A DNA stretch of 64,000 nucleotides, from contig JAQVIJ010000003.1 of the NCBI GenBank assembly GCA_028695735.1, forward strand, positions 62,001 through 126,000, in the 5' to 3' direction. A model generated the notes under the pieces. The model was not told where the DNA came from and searched no databases. It worked only from the letters and a program-made list of their open reading frames with translations. The number at the start of each line of letters is the position of its first letter. The stretch's first letter is position 1. Made by a program: the position numbers and the translations under genes. This stretch comes from Deltaproteobacteria bacterium. Lineage in GTDB: Bacteria > Desulfobacterota > Dissulfuribacteria > Dissulfuribacterales > DYLC01. Of this stretch, positions 55,055 through 63,060 are shown piece after piece.

Positions 55055-56594
55055 CATCAGACCGGTGATGCTGGTCATTATGGATGGCTGGGGTTGGAGA
55101 GAGGATGCCTACGGCAACGCCACGGTCCTGGCCAAAACCCCTAATCTCAATGCCTTTCGTGAGAAATATCCGTTTGGCCTGCTTCAGGCATCCGGTGAGG
55201 CGGTTGGGCTGCCGGAAGGCCAGATCGGCAACAGTGAGGTGGGGCACCTGAATCTGGGCGCAGGCCGTATTGTTTATCAGGAGCTTACGCGCATCGACAA
55301 GTCCATTCGAGACCGCGATTTTTTTGCCAATTCTGCCCTTTCGGGCCTTATGTCCACATTGAAACACAGCGGCCGCAGGCTTCATCTGCTGGGTCTGGTG
55401 TCTGACGGTGGTGTTCATAGCCAGCTCACACACCTGTTTGCCCTGCTGGAGATGGCCAAACAGAACGGTCTGAATCAGGATCAGGTCTGTGTGCACGCCT
55501 TTCTGGACGGCAGGGATGTGCTGCCCACTACAGGGGCCGGCTATGTGGCGCGATTGCAGAATTTCATGAAGGGGCATGGAATCGGGGGGATCGCCACCAT
55601 CAGCGGTCGTTTTTATGCCATGGATAGGGACAAGCGTTGGGACCGCGTGCAAAAGGCCTATGAGGCCCTGGTGGCCGCAAAAGGCGAGACAGCCCAAGAC
55701 CCCGTGAAGGCCATTGAGGATTCCTATGCCAGGGGTGTCACTGATGAGTTCGTGCCGCCCACCGTGATCTTGAGGCAGGACGGTACACACATGCCACGTA
55801 TCTCGGACGGAGACGGTGTGATCTTCTTCAACTTTCGGGCTGATCGCGCCAGGGAACTCACTCGGGCCTTTATGGAGCCGGGTTTTTCAGGGTTTCCATT
55901 GCAAACACGTCCGGATCTGGCCGGTTTTGTGACTCTTACCCGTTATGACGAGACCTTTGACCTGCCTGTTGCCTTTCCTCCCCAGACCCTTACCCGTATT
56001 CTGGGCGAGGAGGTGTCGCGGGCCGGACTTTCACAGCTGCGCATTGCAGAGACAGAGAAATACGCCCATGTGACATATTTCTTCAATGGAGGAGAGGAAA
56101 AACCCTTTGAAGGCGAGGATCGGGTGCTTATCCCATCGCCAAGGGAGGTGCGCACCTATGACCTGAAGCCCGAGATGAGTGCTTATTCTGTGGCCGATAC
56201 CCTGATAGATCGCATTTCCAATAATGATTATGCCCTGGTGGTGGTGAACTTCGCAAACGGAGACATGGTTGGGCATACCGGTGTCCTGAGTGCGGCCATT
56301 CGGGCCTGTGAAGTGGTGGATGAGTGTGTGGGCAGAGTGGTCGGGGCCTGGTGTCGAAAGGGTGGGGCGGCCATCATCACGGCGGATCATGGAAACGCAG
56401 AGGTGATGATAGCGCCTGATGGCACGCCTGCCACCGCGCATACCACAAATCCTGTGCCGATGTATCTCATTGACGACGAGCGCGTGAATGTGAGGCTGCG
56501 CAGCGGCATCCTGGCGGATATTGCCCCTACTATTTTGACCATACAGGGTCTGCCCATTCCGGATAAGATGACTGGTAAACTGTTGTTGGAATGA
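55044..56594 (+). CDS. gpmI: 2,3-bisphosphoglycerate-independent phosphoglycerate mutase
   Basis: 516 residues. It interconverts 3- and 2-phosphoglycerate without bisphosphoglycerate, using two Mn ions. Visible are VIMDGWGWR (metal Asp), IGNSEVGHLNLGAG (phospho-Ser), HAFLDGRDVLP, ISGRFYAMDRDKRWDR and ADHGNAEVM. ATG 55044 has GAGGAGG 6 nt upstream, better than ATG 55038, which directly touches that site. It overlaps rsfS by 11 nt. It is followed by a short repeat element at 56599-56646. Confidence 0.97.
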   Translation: MKNNIRPVMLVIMDGWGWREDAYGNATVLAKTPNLNAFREKYPFGLLQASGEAVGLPEGQIGNSEVGHLNLGAGRIVYQELTRIDKSIRDRDFFANSALSGLMSTLKHSGRRLHLLGLVSDGGVHSQLTHLFALLEMAKQNGLNQDQVCVHAFLDGRDVLPTTGAGYVARLQNFMKGHGIGGIATISGRFYAMDRDKRWDRVQKAYEALVAAKGETAQDPVKAIEDSYARGVTDEFVPPTVILRQDGTHMPRISDGDGVIFFNFRADRARELTRAFMEPGFSGFPLQTRPDLAGFVTLTRYDETFDLPVAFPPQTLTRILGEEVSRAGLSQLRIAETEKYAHVTYFFNGGEEKPFEGEDRVLIPSPREVRTYDLKPEMSAYSVADTLIDRISNNDYALVVVNFANGDMVGHTGVLSAAIRACEVVDECVGRVVGAWCRKGGAAIITADHGNAEVMIAPDGTPATAHTTNPVPMYLIDDERVNVRLRSGILADIAPTILTIQGLPIPDKMTGKLLLE

Positions 56595-56598
56595 GATG

Positions 56599-56646
56599 AG
56601 GTTCCCTTTAATATAAGACAGTAATGGTTTATTTTTGAAGGGACCT
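56599..56646 (+). repeat. Short palindrome-bounded repeat element, copy B
   Basis: AGGTTCCCTT (56599-56608) and AAGGGACCT (56638-56646) enclose a core starting TAATATAAGACAGTAATG that matches copy A (6221-6267) with one change. It lies between gpmI and the ABC ATPase gene. Confidence 0.65.
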
Positions 56647-56661
56647 ATAAGGGATTGTTTC

Positions 56662-57678
56662 ATGGAGATGGCTGTAATGACCGGTAATGCCGTACCCATT
56701 CTGCAACTAAACGATGCGGCCAAGACATATACCCGTAGCAAGGGCATATTCGGCGGGAAGATCGTGATTCATGCCCTGAGGGGCGTCTCCCTGCAGCTTG
56801 GAGCCGGAGAGATATTGGGACTGGTGGGCGAGAGCGGCTGCGGAAAGTCAACCCTGGCCCGTCTTTCGCTGGGTCTTGAGAACCCTGACTCAGGGGAAAT
56901 CCGCTTCAAGGGGGTCGCTCTTTCCGGCATGGACAAGGCCGCTTTAAGGGGGTTCAGACGGGAGACACAGATGGTCTTTCAGGACCCTTTTTCCTCCCTG
57001 AATCCCAAGAAGACTGTGTTTCAGACACTGAGCGAGCCTTTTGTAGTGCATGGTTTGTGCGGCAGGGCTGAATTGCAGACAAGGGTGGAAGAACTCATGG
57101 CAGAGGTTGGTTTGACGGCAAACCTGATACGGCGTTATCCGCACGAATTCAGTGGAGGCCAGCGTCAGCGCATCGGTCTGGCCAGGGCATTGGCCACTCG
57201 GCCTTCCTTAATCGTGGCGGATGAGCCCACATCGGCCCTGGATGTCTCTATTCAGGCCCAGATCATCAATCTGCTGCTGGATTTGCATGAAAGATACCGG
57301 CTTTCATTCCTGTTTATCTCGCACGACCTGCTTTTGGTCAGATTTGTTAGCCACCGTATAGTGGTCATGTACAGAGGGACAGTAGTGGAAATAGCTCCGA
57401 GTGCCTCTTTTATTCGGGAAAATGAGATACATCATCCTTACACCCGTTTTTTGCTGGAGACCGTGCCTGTGCCGAACCCGATGACAAAGAAAAAGACCAG
57501 GAGAGACAGACTTGCCATGCTTGCCGATAAGGCTGTTGCACATGCTGGAGCAGGTTGTCTCTACTCAGACAGATGTCCTATGGCGACTGGGATATGCGCT
57601 CGCGAGACGCCGGTATTGCGCGTTGTAACCACGGGACGGAACGGTTCCATTCAAGAGGCGGCGTGCCATAATTTATGA
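56662..57678 (+). CDS. Oligopeptide-type ABC transporter ATPase (OppF/DppF-like), orphan
   Basis: About 338 residues. Motifs are GLVGESGCGKST (Walker A), FQDPFSSLNPKKTVFQTL, FSGGQRQRIGLARAL (signature), IVADEPTSALDVS (Walker B) and FLFISHDLLLV. The C-terminal oligopeptide/dipeptide extension carries CLYSDRCPMATGIC. It should energise peptide or nickel uptake with a second ATPase, two permeases and a binding protein, but none is here. The start is uncertain among ATG 56662, 56668 and 56677. It overlaps lptG by ATGA. Confidence 0.88.
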   Translation: MEMAVMTGNAVPILQLNDAAKTYTRSKGIFGGKIVIHALRGVSLQLGAGEILGLVGESGCGKSTLARLSLGLENPDSGEIRFKGVALSGMDKAALRGFRRETQMVFQDPFSSLNPKKTVFQTLSEPFVVHGLCGRAELQTRVEELMAEVGLTANLIRRYPHEFSGGQRQRIGLARALATRPSLIVADEPTSALDVSIQAQIINLLLDLHERYRLSFLFISHDLLLVRFVSHRIVVMYRGTVVEIAPSASFIRENEIHHPYTRFLLETVPVPNPMTKKKTRRDRLAMLADKAVAHAGAGCLYSDRCPMATGICARETPVLRVVTTGRNGSIQEAACHNL

Positions 57679-58772
57679 AGATTGTTTCCAGATATATTTT
57701 ACGCAGTCAGATTCCGGTCTTTTTTCTGGTTTTTCCGGGGTTGGTTGGTCTTTATCTGCTGGTCGAACTGGCAGAGAAGTTGAATGATTTTCGCGATGCC
57801 GGAGTGCATTCCTCTCGAATCGTCCTGTATTTCCTGGCCTTGTTGCCACAGATTGCATTTGAATTGTTGCCATTGGCCGTGCTGCTTTCCGGAGTGTTGA
57901 CCCTGCTGCTGCTGGCCAGAAACAATGAGTTGACCGCGATGCGAAGCGTGGGGGTCAGGCAGGAGAGCGTTCTGCTGCCCATGTTGGGTTTCGGGGCCAT
58001 GGCCGCTATGGCCATGCTCGCCCTGCAATGGTCTGTTGTGCCTCAATCCACCTCGCTATATCAGCAGATCTGGCATCAGGAGGTCAAGAAGAGCGCTCAA
58101 AAAGGTGTGCTGAAGGCAGGACAGCTCTTTTTTCATGGCGACAATGCCATCTGGGTGATGAAGCTGGACAGTTCCGATGCCCGACACCTGTCTGATGTGC
58201 ATTACATGCGTTTTGATTCGGCGACCTATGGGGTTCGGGAGGAGATAGTGGCTAAGGAGGCCGAGCTGCGGGAAGCAGGCTGGCTCTTCAAAAAAGGTGT
58301 CCGCATAGTTTACGACCCTGCAAAAGAGGAGCGATTGGAAATTGCTGCCTTTTCAGAAAAGGTCTTTGCCATGCCGGAGAGACCGGAGGACTTCAATACG
58401 GTTCAGAAGCCGCCGGTAGAGTTGGGCATGTGGGAGCTGTGGCAGGGCATACATCGGCTCAGGTCAATGGGATATGACGCATTTGAACAGGAGAGCGTGC
58501 TGTGGAGCTCAATCCTTTATCCATTTCTGGGCATCGCCCTCTTGTGGGCGGTGTTCCCCGTGATGTTTACAAGGCCCAGGGCAGCTGTGACCTTGGGTTT
58601 GGCGCTGGCCCTGCTCCTGTCCTTTATGTCGTGGGGGATGTGGGAGTTTCTGCTGGCCCTGTGTAAGACCGGACGTATTCCCGCCTTTTCAGGGCCGGTG
58701 TTTTCTCTTTTGTGCCTGTGGGGGCTGGGATACTGGATAGAGAGAAGAAATAAACGAATGGGGGTGCTTTAG
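57675..58772 (+). CDS. LPS export permease LptG (YjgP/YjgQ family)
   Basis: 365 residues. Three membrane segments at each end (SQIPVFFLVFPGLVGLYLLV, LPQIAFELLPLAVLLSGVLTLLLL; SSILYPFLGIALLWAVFPVM, LALALLLSFMSWGMWEFLLAL) flank a periplasmic beta-jellyroll (VLKAGQLFFHGDNAIWVMKLD, KEAELREAGWLFKKG). LptF and LptG form the membrane pair that extracts LPS. This looks like the LptG partner, but a second paralogue is not adjacent. The protein supports a Gram-negative envelope. It overlaps the ABC gene by ATGA and nth by 1 nt. Confidence 0.85.
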   Translation: MKIVSRYILRSQIPVFFLVFPGLVGLYLLVELAEKLNDFRDAGVHSSRIVLYFLALLPQIAFELLPLAVLLSGVLTLLLLARNNELTAMRSVGVRQESVLLPMLGFGAMAAMAMLALQWSVVPQSTSLYQQIWHQEVKKSAQKGVLKAGQLFFHGDNAIWVMKLDSSDARHLSDVHYMRFDSATYGVREEIVAKEAELREAGWLFKKGVRIVYDPAKEERLEIAAFSEKVFAMPERPEDFNTVQKPPVELGMWELWQGIHRLRSMGYDAFEQESVLWSSILYPFLGIALLWAVFPVMFTRPRAAVTLGLALALLLSFMSWGMWEFLLALCKTGRIPAFSGPVFSLLCLWGLGYWIERRNKRMGVL

Positions 58773-59407
58773 TGAACGTGCATGAAAGGGCTGCAAGGGT
58801 TTTGTCTGTGCTCAAACAGGATTATCCGGCCGCTGGCATCGCTCTCAAGTTTGTGGAACCGTTTCAATTGCTGGTGGCCGTTATTCTCTCGGCTCAATGT
58901 ACGGATGAGCGTGTCAATCAAGTGACTCCTGTTTTGTTCGCCCGATTTCCCGGACCTAATGCCATGTGCGAGGCAGATCTTGAGGAATTGGAGAAACTTG
59001 TATATTCTACCGGCTTTTATAGAAACAAGGCCAGGAACATTCGCGAATCGGCCTGTATGATTGTAGAACGTTTCGATGGCAGGGTGCCGAATACCATGGA
59101 AGATATGTTGACACTGCCCGGGGTCGCTCGCAAAACAGCGAATATCGTGCTTTACAATGCCTATGGTGTCGTGGCCGGCATCCCTGTGGATACACATGTG
59201 AAGAGGCTGGCCAATCGTCTGGGTTGGACGGCTTTTACCGATCCGGACAAGATCGAACAGGCATTGATGGACATCTTCCCCAGGGAAGAATGGGGGAGGC
59301 TTTCATACCTGCTTATTGAACACGGCAGGGCGGTCTGCAAGGCGAAAAAACCGTTGTGTAATGCCTGTCATCTGCGTGATTTTTGTCCCTTTGGAAAGGA
59401 GGGTTGA
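58772..59407 (+). CDS. nth: Endonuclease III
   Basis: 211 residues starting at GTG 58772, which overlaps the LptG stop. It removes oxidised pyrimidines and nicks the abasic site. The helix-hairpin-helix with catalytic Lys reads LPGVARKTANIVL, and the Asp is in IPVDTHVKRL. The 4Fe-4S loop is CKAKKPLCNACHLRDFC, with spacing C-x6-C-x2-C-x5-C as in E. coli Nth. Identification is secure. Confidence 0.96.
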   Translation: MNVHERAARVLSVLKQDYPAAGIALKFVEPFQLLVAVILSAQCTDERVNQVTPVLFARFPGPNAMCEADLEELEKLVYSTGFYRNKARNIRESACMIVERFDGRVPNTMEDMLTLPGVARKTANIVLYNAYGVVAGIPVDTHVKRLANRLGWTAFTDPDKIEQALMDIFPREEWGRLSYLLIEHGRAVCKAKKPLCNACHLRDFCPFGKEG

Positions 59408-59408
59408 T

Positions 59409-59747
59409 ATGCAATGGAATGGAATGCTGGAGGTCACCACCACCACTGAAACCGAGACGGACGCCCGAAGGCTTGCAAGAGAGCTGGTGAACAGGCGTCT
59501 GGCCGCCTGCGCCCAGGTCTCTGGTCCGATTCGCAGTTATTACTGGTGGAAGGGCAGTCTGGAAGAGGTTGAGGAATGGCGTTGTGTCCTGAAGACCATG
59601 TCGTATCTCTACACAAAGGTGGAATCGGCCATCAGGGAGCTCCATCCCTATACGCTGCCACAGATAATGGCTGTACCGGTTCAGGCTGCCTTGGCCGAAT
59701 ATCTGACATGGGTTCAGGACAATATTTCGGGAAGTTATTTTGAATAA
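59409..59747 (+). CDS. cutA: CutA1 divalent-cation tolerance protein
   Basis: 112 residues from ATG 59409, which has GGAGGG 7 nt upstream. The frame extends back to 59316 inside nth but without support. Motifs are TDARRLARELVNRRLAACAQV, IRSYYWWKGSLEEVEEW and LHPYTLPQIMAVPV. CutA1 forms very stable trimers and has been linked to copper tolerance, although its biochemical function is unsettled. It is 1 nt from nth. Confidence 0.93.
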   Translation: MQWNGMLEVTTTTETETDARRLARELVNRRLAACAQVSGPIRSYYWWKGSLEEVEEWRCVLKTMSYLYTKVESAIRELHPYTLPQIMAVPVQAALAEYLTWVQDNISGSYFE

Positions 59748-59791
59748 TGGAAACAAGGGTCATGTTTTTTGAGGCAAAGGAGTGATGCTAT

Positions 59792-60181
59792 ATGGAATTG
59801 GGTGGAGTGCTGTTGAAATTTGAAAAAAGCGGCGGGCTTCTGCCTGTTATAGCCCAGGATTATGAGACCAACGAGGTGTTGATGCTGGCCTATATGAACG
59901 AGCTGGCCTTGCAAAAGACCATCGAAACCGGCAAGGTGCATTACTGGAGCCGTTCGAGGGGCAAGCTTTGGCTCAAGGGTGAGACCAGCGGGCATGTGCA
60001 GCTGTTGCGTGCGTTGTTTTTGGATTGCGATGAGGACGCCATCCTCGTAAAGGTGGAGCAGGTGGGCGCCGCTGCCTGCCATACAGGACATATAAGCTGT
60101 TTTTACAGAAAATTTGACGGTCAGGGGTTTGTTCCTCAGGGAAAGCCTGTTTTTGACCCAAAGGAGGTCTATAAAAAATGA
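59792..60181 (+). CDS. hisI: Phosphoribosyl-AMP cyclohydrolase
   Basis: 129 residues, single-domain. It opens the purine ring of phosphoribosyl-AMP in histidine synthesis. Metal motifs are [29 protein letters not shown] and [12 protein letters not shown]. The phosphoribosyl-ATP pyrophosphatase domain (HisE) seen in fused forms is absent. It overlaps hisG by ATGA, so the two are translated together. ATG 59792 has AAAGGAG 8 nt or so upstream. Confidence 0.96.
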   Translation: MELGGVLLKFEKSGGLLPVIAQDYETNEVLMLAYMNELALQKTIETGKVHYWSRSRGKLWLKGETSGHVQLLRALFLDCDEDAILVKVEQVGAAACHTGHISCFYRKFDGQGFVPQGKPVFDPKEVYKK

Positions 60182-61050
60182 ACAAATTGAAACTGGGTAT
60201 TCCAAAGGGCAGTCTGGAAAATGCGACCATAGAACTGTTTGCCAAGTCGGGTTGGCGTATTGACGTGCATCATCGCAGTTATTTCCCGGATGTGGACGAC
60301 CCTGAACTGGAGTGTAGTATCTGCAGGGCCCAAGAGATGTCCAGATATGTGGATCAGGGTGTCCTGGATGCCGGCATCACAGGCAGGGACTGGATTATGG
60401 AAAACGAGTCCGATGTGGTGGCGGTGGCCGATCTCATCTATTCCAAGGTGAGCAAGAGACCTGCCAGATGGGTGCTGGCTGTGCCTGCTGACAGCCCGTA
60501 TCGCAGGCCGGAAGACCTGGAGGGCAAAAAGATCTCCACCGAGCTGGTGAACTACACAAGGCGTTATTTTCGTGAGCGCGGCATCAATGTTCAGGTGGAG
60601 TTTTCATGGGGGGCTACCGAGGCCAAGGTGGTCTCGGGTCTGGCTGATGCCATCGTGGAGGTCACCGAGACCGGAAGCACCATTCGCGCCCACGGCCTGG
60701 TTATCATAGAGGAACTCATGCAGTCCAATCCACAGCTCATCTGCAACAAGACCGCATGGGAAGATCCATGGAAACGGGCCAAGATAGACCAGATCGCCAT
60801 GCTTTTGCAGGGTGCGCTGCGCGCCCATAGACTTGTTGGGCTCAAGATGAACGCCCTCACATCCAAAAGCGCCGCAGTGGTGGAGCTGCTGCCCAGCCTG
60901 AATGCACCCACTGTTTCGCCTCTCTATGACAAGAACTGGTGTTCCATTGAGACCATAGTGGAAGAGACCGTTGTCAGAGACCTGATTCCAAGACTGAAGG
61001 CCGCAGGCGCCGAAGGCATAGTGGAGTATTCACTGAACAAGGTGCTGTAA
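60178..61050 (+). CDS. hisG: ATP phosphoribosyltransferase, long form
   Basis: 290 residues. It carries out the committed step of histidine synthesis and is feedback-inhibited by histidine. It has the catalytic part ([39 protein letters not shown]) plus the C-terminal regulatory domain (about residues 205-290, [13 protein letters not shown]), which marks the long, HisZ-independent type. It overlaps hisI by ATGA and engB by 1 nt. Other his genes are not in this run. Confidence 0.96.
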   Translation: MNKLKLGIPKGSLENATIELFAKSGWRIDVHHRSYFPDVDDPELECSICRAQEMSRYVDQGVLDAGITGRDWIMENESDVVAVADLIYSKVSKRPARWVLAVPADSPYRRPEDLEGKKISTELVNYTRRYFRERGINVQVEFSWGATEAKVVSGLADAIVEVTETGSTIRAHGLVIIEELMQSNPQLICNKTAWEDPWKRAKIDQIAMLLQGALRAHRLVGLKMNALTSKSAAVVELLPSLNAPTVSPLYDKNWCSIETIVEETVVRDLIPRLKAAGAEGIVEYSLNKVL

Positions 61051-61703
61051 TGCCGGATGAAAGGCGGAATTTAACTGTTTCTCCATTTATCATTAGGGAT
61101 GTGCAGTTTGCCCTGTCAGCGGTCAAGCCTGATAATTTTCCTGCGGATGGCCTGCCTGAAATAGCCTTTGCGGGCAGGTCAAATGCAGGAAAATCTTCGG
61201 TTCTGCGGCTGCTTCTGAACAGAAGGGCGCTTGTGCGAGTTAGCTCCACGCCCGGACACACCCAGGCATTGAATTATTATCGTCTGGATTACCGTCTCGA
61301 TTCAATCACCTCCGGTTCGTGTTATTTTGTGGACATGCCAGGTTATGGATTTGCAAGGGCGCCCAAGGATGTGCAGACATCCTGGAAAAGGCTCATCGAG
61401 GCGTATCTTGAGCGAAGAAAGACACTCGTTATGCTCTTTTGTATCTTCGACATACGCCGGGAACCTGATGCCCTGGATATGTCCCTGCTGGACTACCTCA
61501 GATCGGTTGAAATACCTTTTTGTATCCTGTTGAATAAGGCCGACAAGCTGTCCTATTCCCAGAGACTTGCAGCCAGGCGCGGTTTTGATGCCATGGCCTT
61601 TGCAGGAGTGGAGCCTGTGGTGTTTTCCGCCCAGACCGGTTTGGGTTTGAATGAAGTACAAAAAATTATATGTGAGCAGCTTGGAGGGCATGTAATAAGC
61701 TGA
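61050..61703 (+). CDS. engB: Ribosome-biogenesis GTPase EngB/YsxC
   Basis: 217 residues. A small TRAFAC GTPase needed for large ribosomal subunit assembly. G motifs are AGRSNAGKSSVL (P-loop), STPGHTQ, FVDMPGYGFA (G3) and LLNKADKLS (G4). ATG 61050 overlaps the hisG stop by 1 nt. The conserved N-terminal FIIRDVQFALSAVKPDNFP is present. Identification is secure. Confidence 0.95.
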   Translation: MPDERRNLTVSPFIIRDVQFALSAVKPDNFPADGLPEIAFAGRSNAGKSSVLRLLLNRRALVRVSSTPGHTQALNYYRLDYRLDSITSGSCYFVDMPGYGFARAPKDVQTSWKRLIEAYLERRKTLVMLFCIFDIRREPDALDMSLLDYLRSVEIPFCILLNKADKLSYSQRLAARRGFDAMAFAGVEPVVFSAQTGLGLNEVQKIICEQLGGHVIS

Positions 61704-61723
61704 GACAGACCATCTATTCATTT

Positions 61724-62911
61724 TTGCGCTACGTCGGCCCAGGGCTGTTGGTCACAGTGGGCTTTATCGATCCAGGCAATTGGGCCTCCAATGTGGCTGC
61801 GGGTGCCCAATACGGCTACAGTCTGCTGTGGATGGTATCCCTTTCTACCCTCATGCTCATACTGCTTCAGCACAATGCCGCTCACCTGGGTATCGCTACA
61901 GGGCTTTGTCTGTCAGAGGCTGCGAACAGGTATCTGCCGGTCTGGCTGTCCCGAGTCCTTCTTTCCACTGCGGTGCTGGCAGCTGTATCCACTGCTATGG
62001 CCGAGATACTGGGCGCTGCGATAGCCCTTCGCATGCTGTTTCACATCCCCCTTGCCGCGGGGGCGACACTGACCACCGCACTGGTGTTTTATCTGCTCAT
62101 AACCAACGGCTACCGGCGTATAGAAAAACTCATAATGGGTTTTGTCTCCCTTATAGGCCTTTCCTTTTTGATAGAGATACTGCTGGTGCCAGTGGATTGG
62201 AATGCCTCACTTGTGGCATGGGTGACCCCTGTTATTCCGGAAGGCTCCATGCCCATTGTAATGAGCGTCCTGGGTGCTGTTGTTATGCCCCACAATCTCT
62301 TTCTGCACTCGGAGATCATTCAGAGCCGGAAATGGAATCTGGAGGATGAGGCCGTCATCGCACGCCAGATGGACTATGAATTTTTGGACACCCTGGCCTC
62401 CATGCTCATAGGCTGGGCCATAAACAGCGCCATGATCCTGCTGGCCGCCGCGACATTTTTTCAGGCTGGCACACAGGTTACGGATCTGGAGCAGGCTGAG
62501 CGTCTGCTGCGTCCCATTGCAGGGGATTGGGCTGCATGGATATTTGCGCTGGCCCTGCTGTTTGCCGGTGTAGCCTCCAGTGTCACTGCCGGCATGGCGG
62601 GCGGCAGTATCTATGCAGGCATGTTCGGCAAGGAGTACGATATACAAAACAGACAGACGCTTTGGGGCTGTGGCATTACACTGCTGGGCGCCCTGGGGGT
62701 TATCTTTTTGATATCAGATCCATTCAAAGGGCTTATCTACTCCCAGATGCTTTTGAGCATTCAACTGCCCATCACCATTCTGCTTCAGATATGGCTTACC
62801 TCATCAAGGCGTGTCATGGGCAGCCATGTGAATGGCAGACTTGAGCTTTTTGCCTTGAGTGTAGTGGCAGCTGGGGTTATTGTGCTGAATGTCATGTTGT
62901 TGTTTTCATGA
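61724..62911 (+). CDS. NRAMP-family divalent metal transporter
   Basis: At least 395 residues with about 11 membrane segments. The metal-site motifs are TVGFIDPGNWASN (segment 1) and VVMPHNLFLHSEIIQSR (segment 6), as in MntH and DraNramp. It probably imports Mn(II) or Fe(II). No ATG or GTG fits the N-terminus. TTG 61724 has no ribosome site, while CTG 61700, 12 nt after GGAGGG, would add LRQTIYSF and look more family-like. It follows engB closely, so it may use that transcript. Confidence 0.88.
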   Translation: MRYVGPGLLVTVGFIDPGNWASNVAAGAQYGYSLLWMVSLSTLMLILLQHNAAHLGIATGLCLSEAANRYLPVWLSRVLLSTAVLAAVSTAMAEILGAAIALRMLFHIPLAAGATLTTALVFYLLITNGYRRIEKLIMGFVSLIGLSFLIEILLVPVDWNASLVAWVTPVIPEGSMPIVMSVLGAVVMPHNLFLHSEIIQSRKWNLEDEAVIARQMDYEFLDTLASMLIGWAINSAMILLAAATFFQAGTQVTDLEQAERLLRPIAGDWAAWIFALALLFAGVASSVTAGMAGGSIYAGMFGKEYDIQNRQTLWGCGITLLGALGVIFLISDPFKGLIYSQMLLSIQLPITILLQIWLTSSRRVMGSHVNGRLELFALSVVAAGVIVLNVMLLFS

Positions 62912-62956
62912 GGCAGTAAATCTGTGCAGTGGCATGAATGCAACAAGGCCGTCTGT

Positions 62957-63026
62957 TTTCCTGCCTGCCTGTGCGTTGCACGCAGACAGGTATGTGAGCG
63001 AAAAGGCAATTTTTCGAGGTTCCCTA
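62957..63026 (-). repeat. MITE-like element, partial copy 3 in reverse
   Basis: CTGCCTGCCTGTGCGTTGCA at 62961-62980 and the following ACGCAGACAGG are the reverse of the core in copies 1 and 2. The end reads GCGAAAAGGCAATTTTTCGA then GGTTCCCT to 63026. The other terminal repeat was not found, so this copy is incomplete. It sits between the NRAMP gene and rodA. Confidence 0.65.
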
Positions 63027-63060
63027 TAATCTTTTATAGTTACATGGAGCATAATTACAC

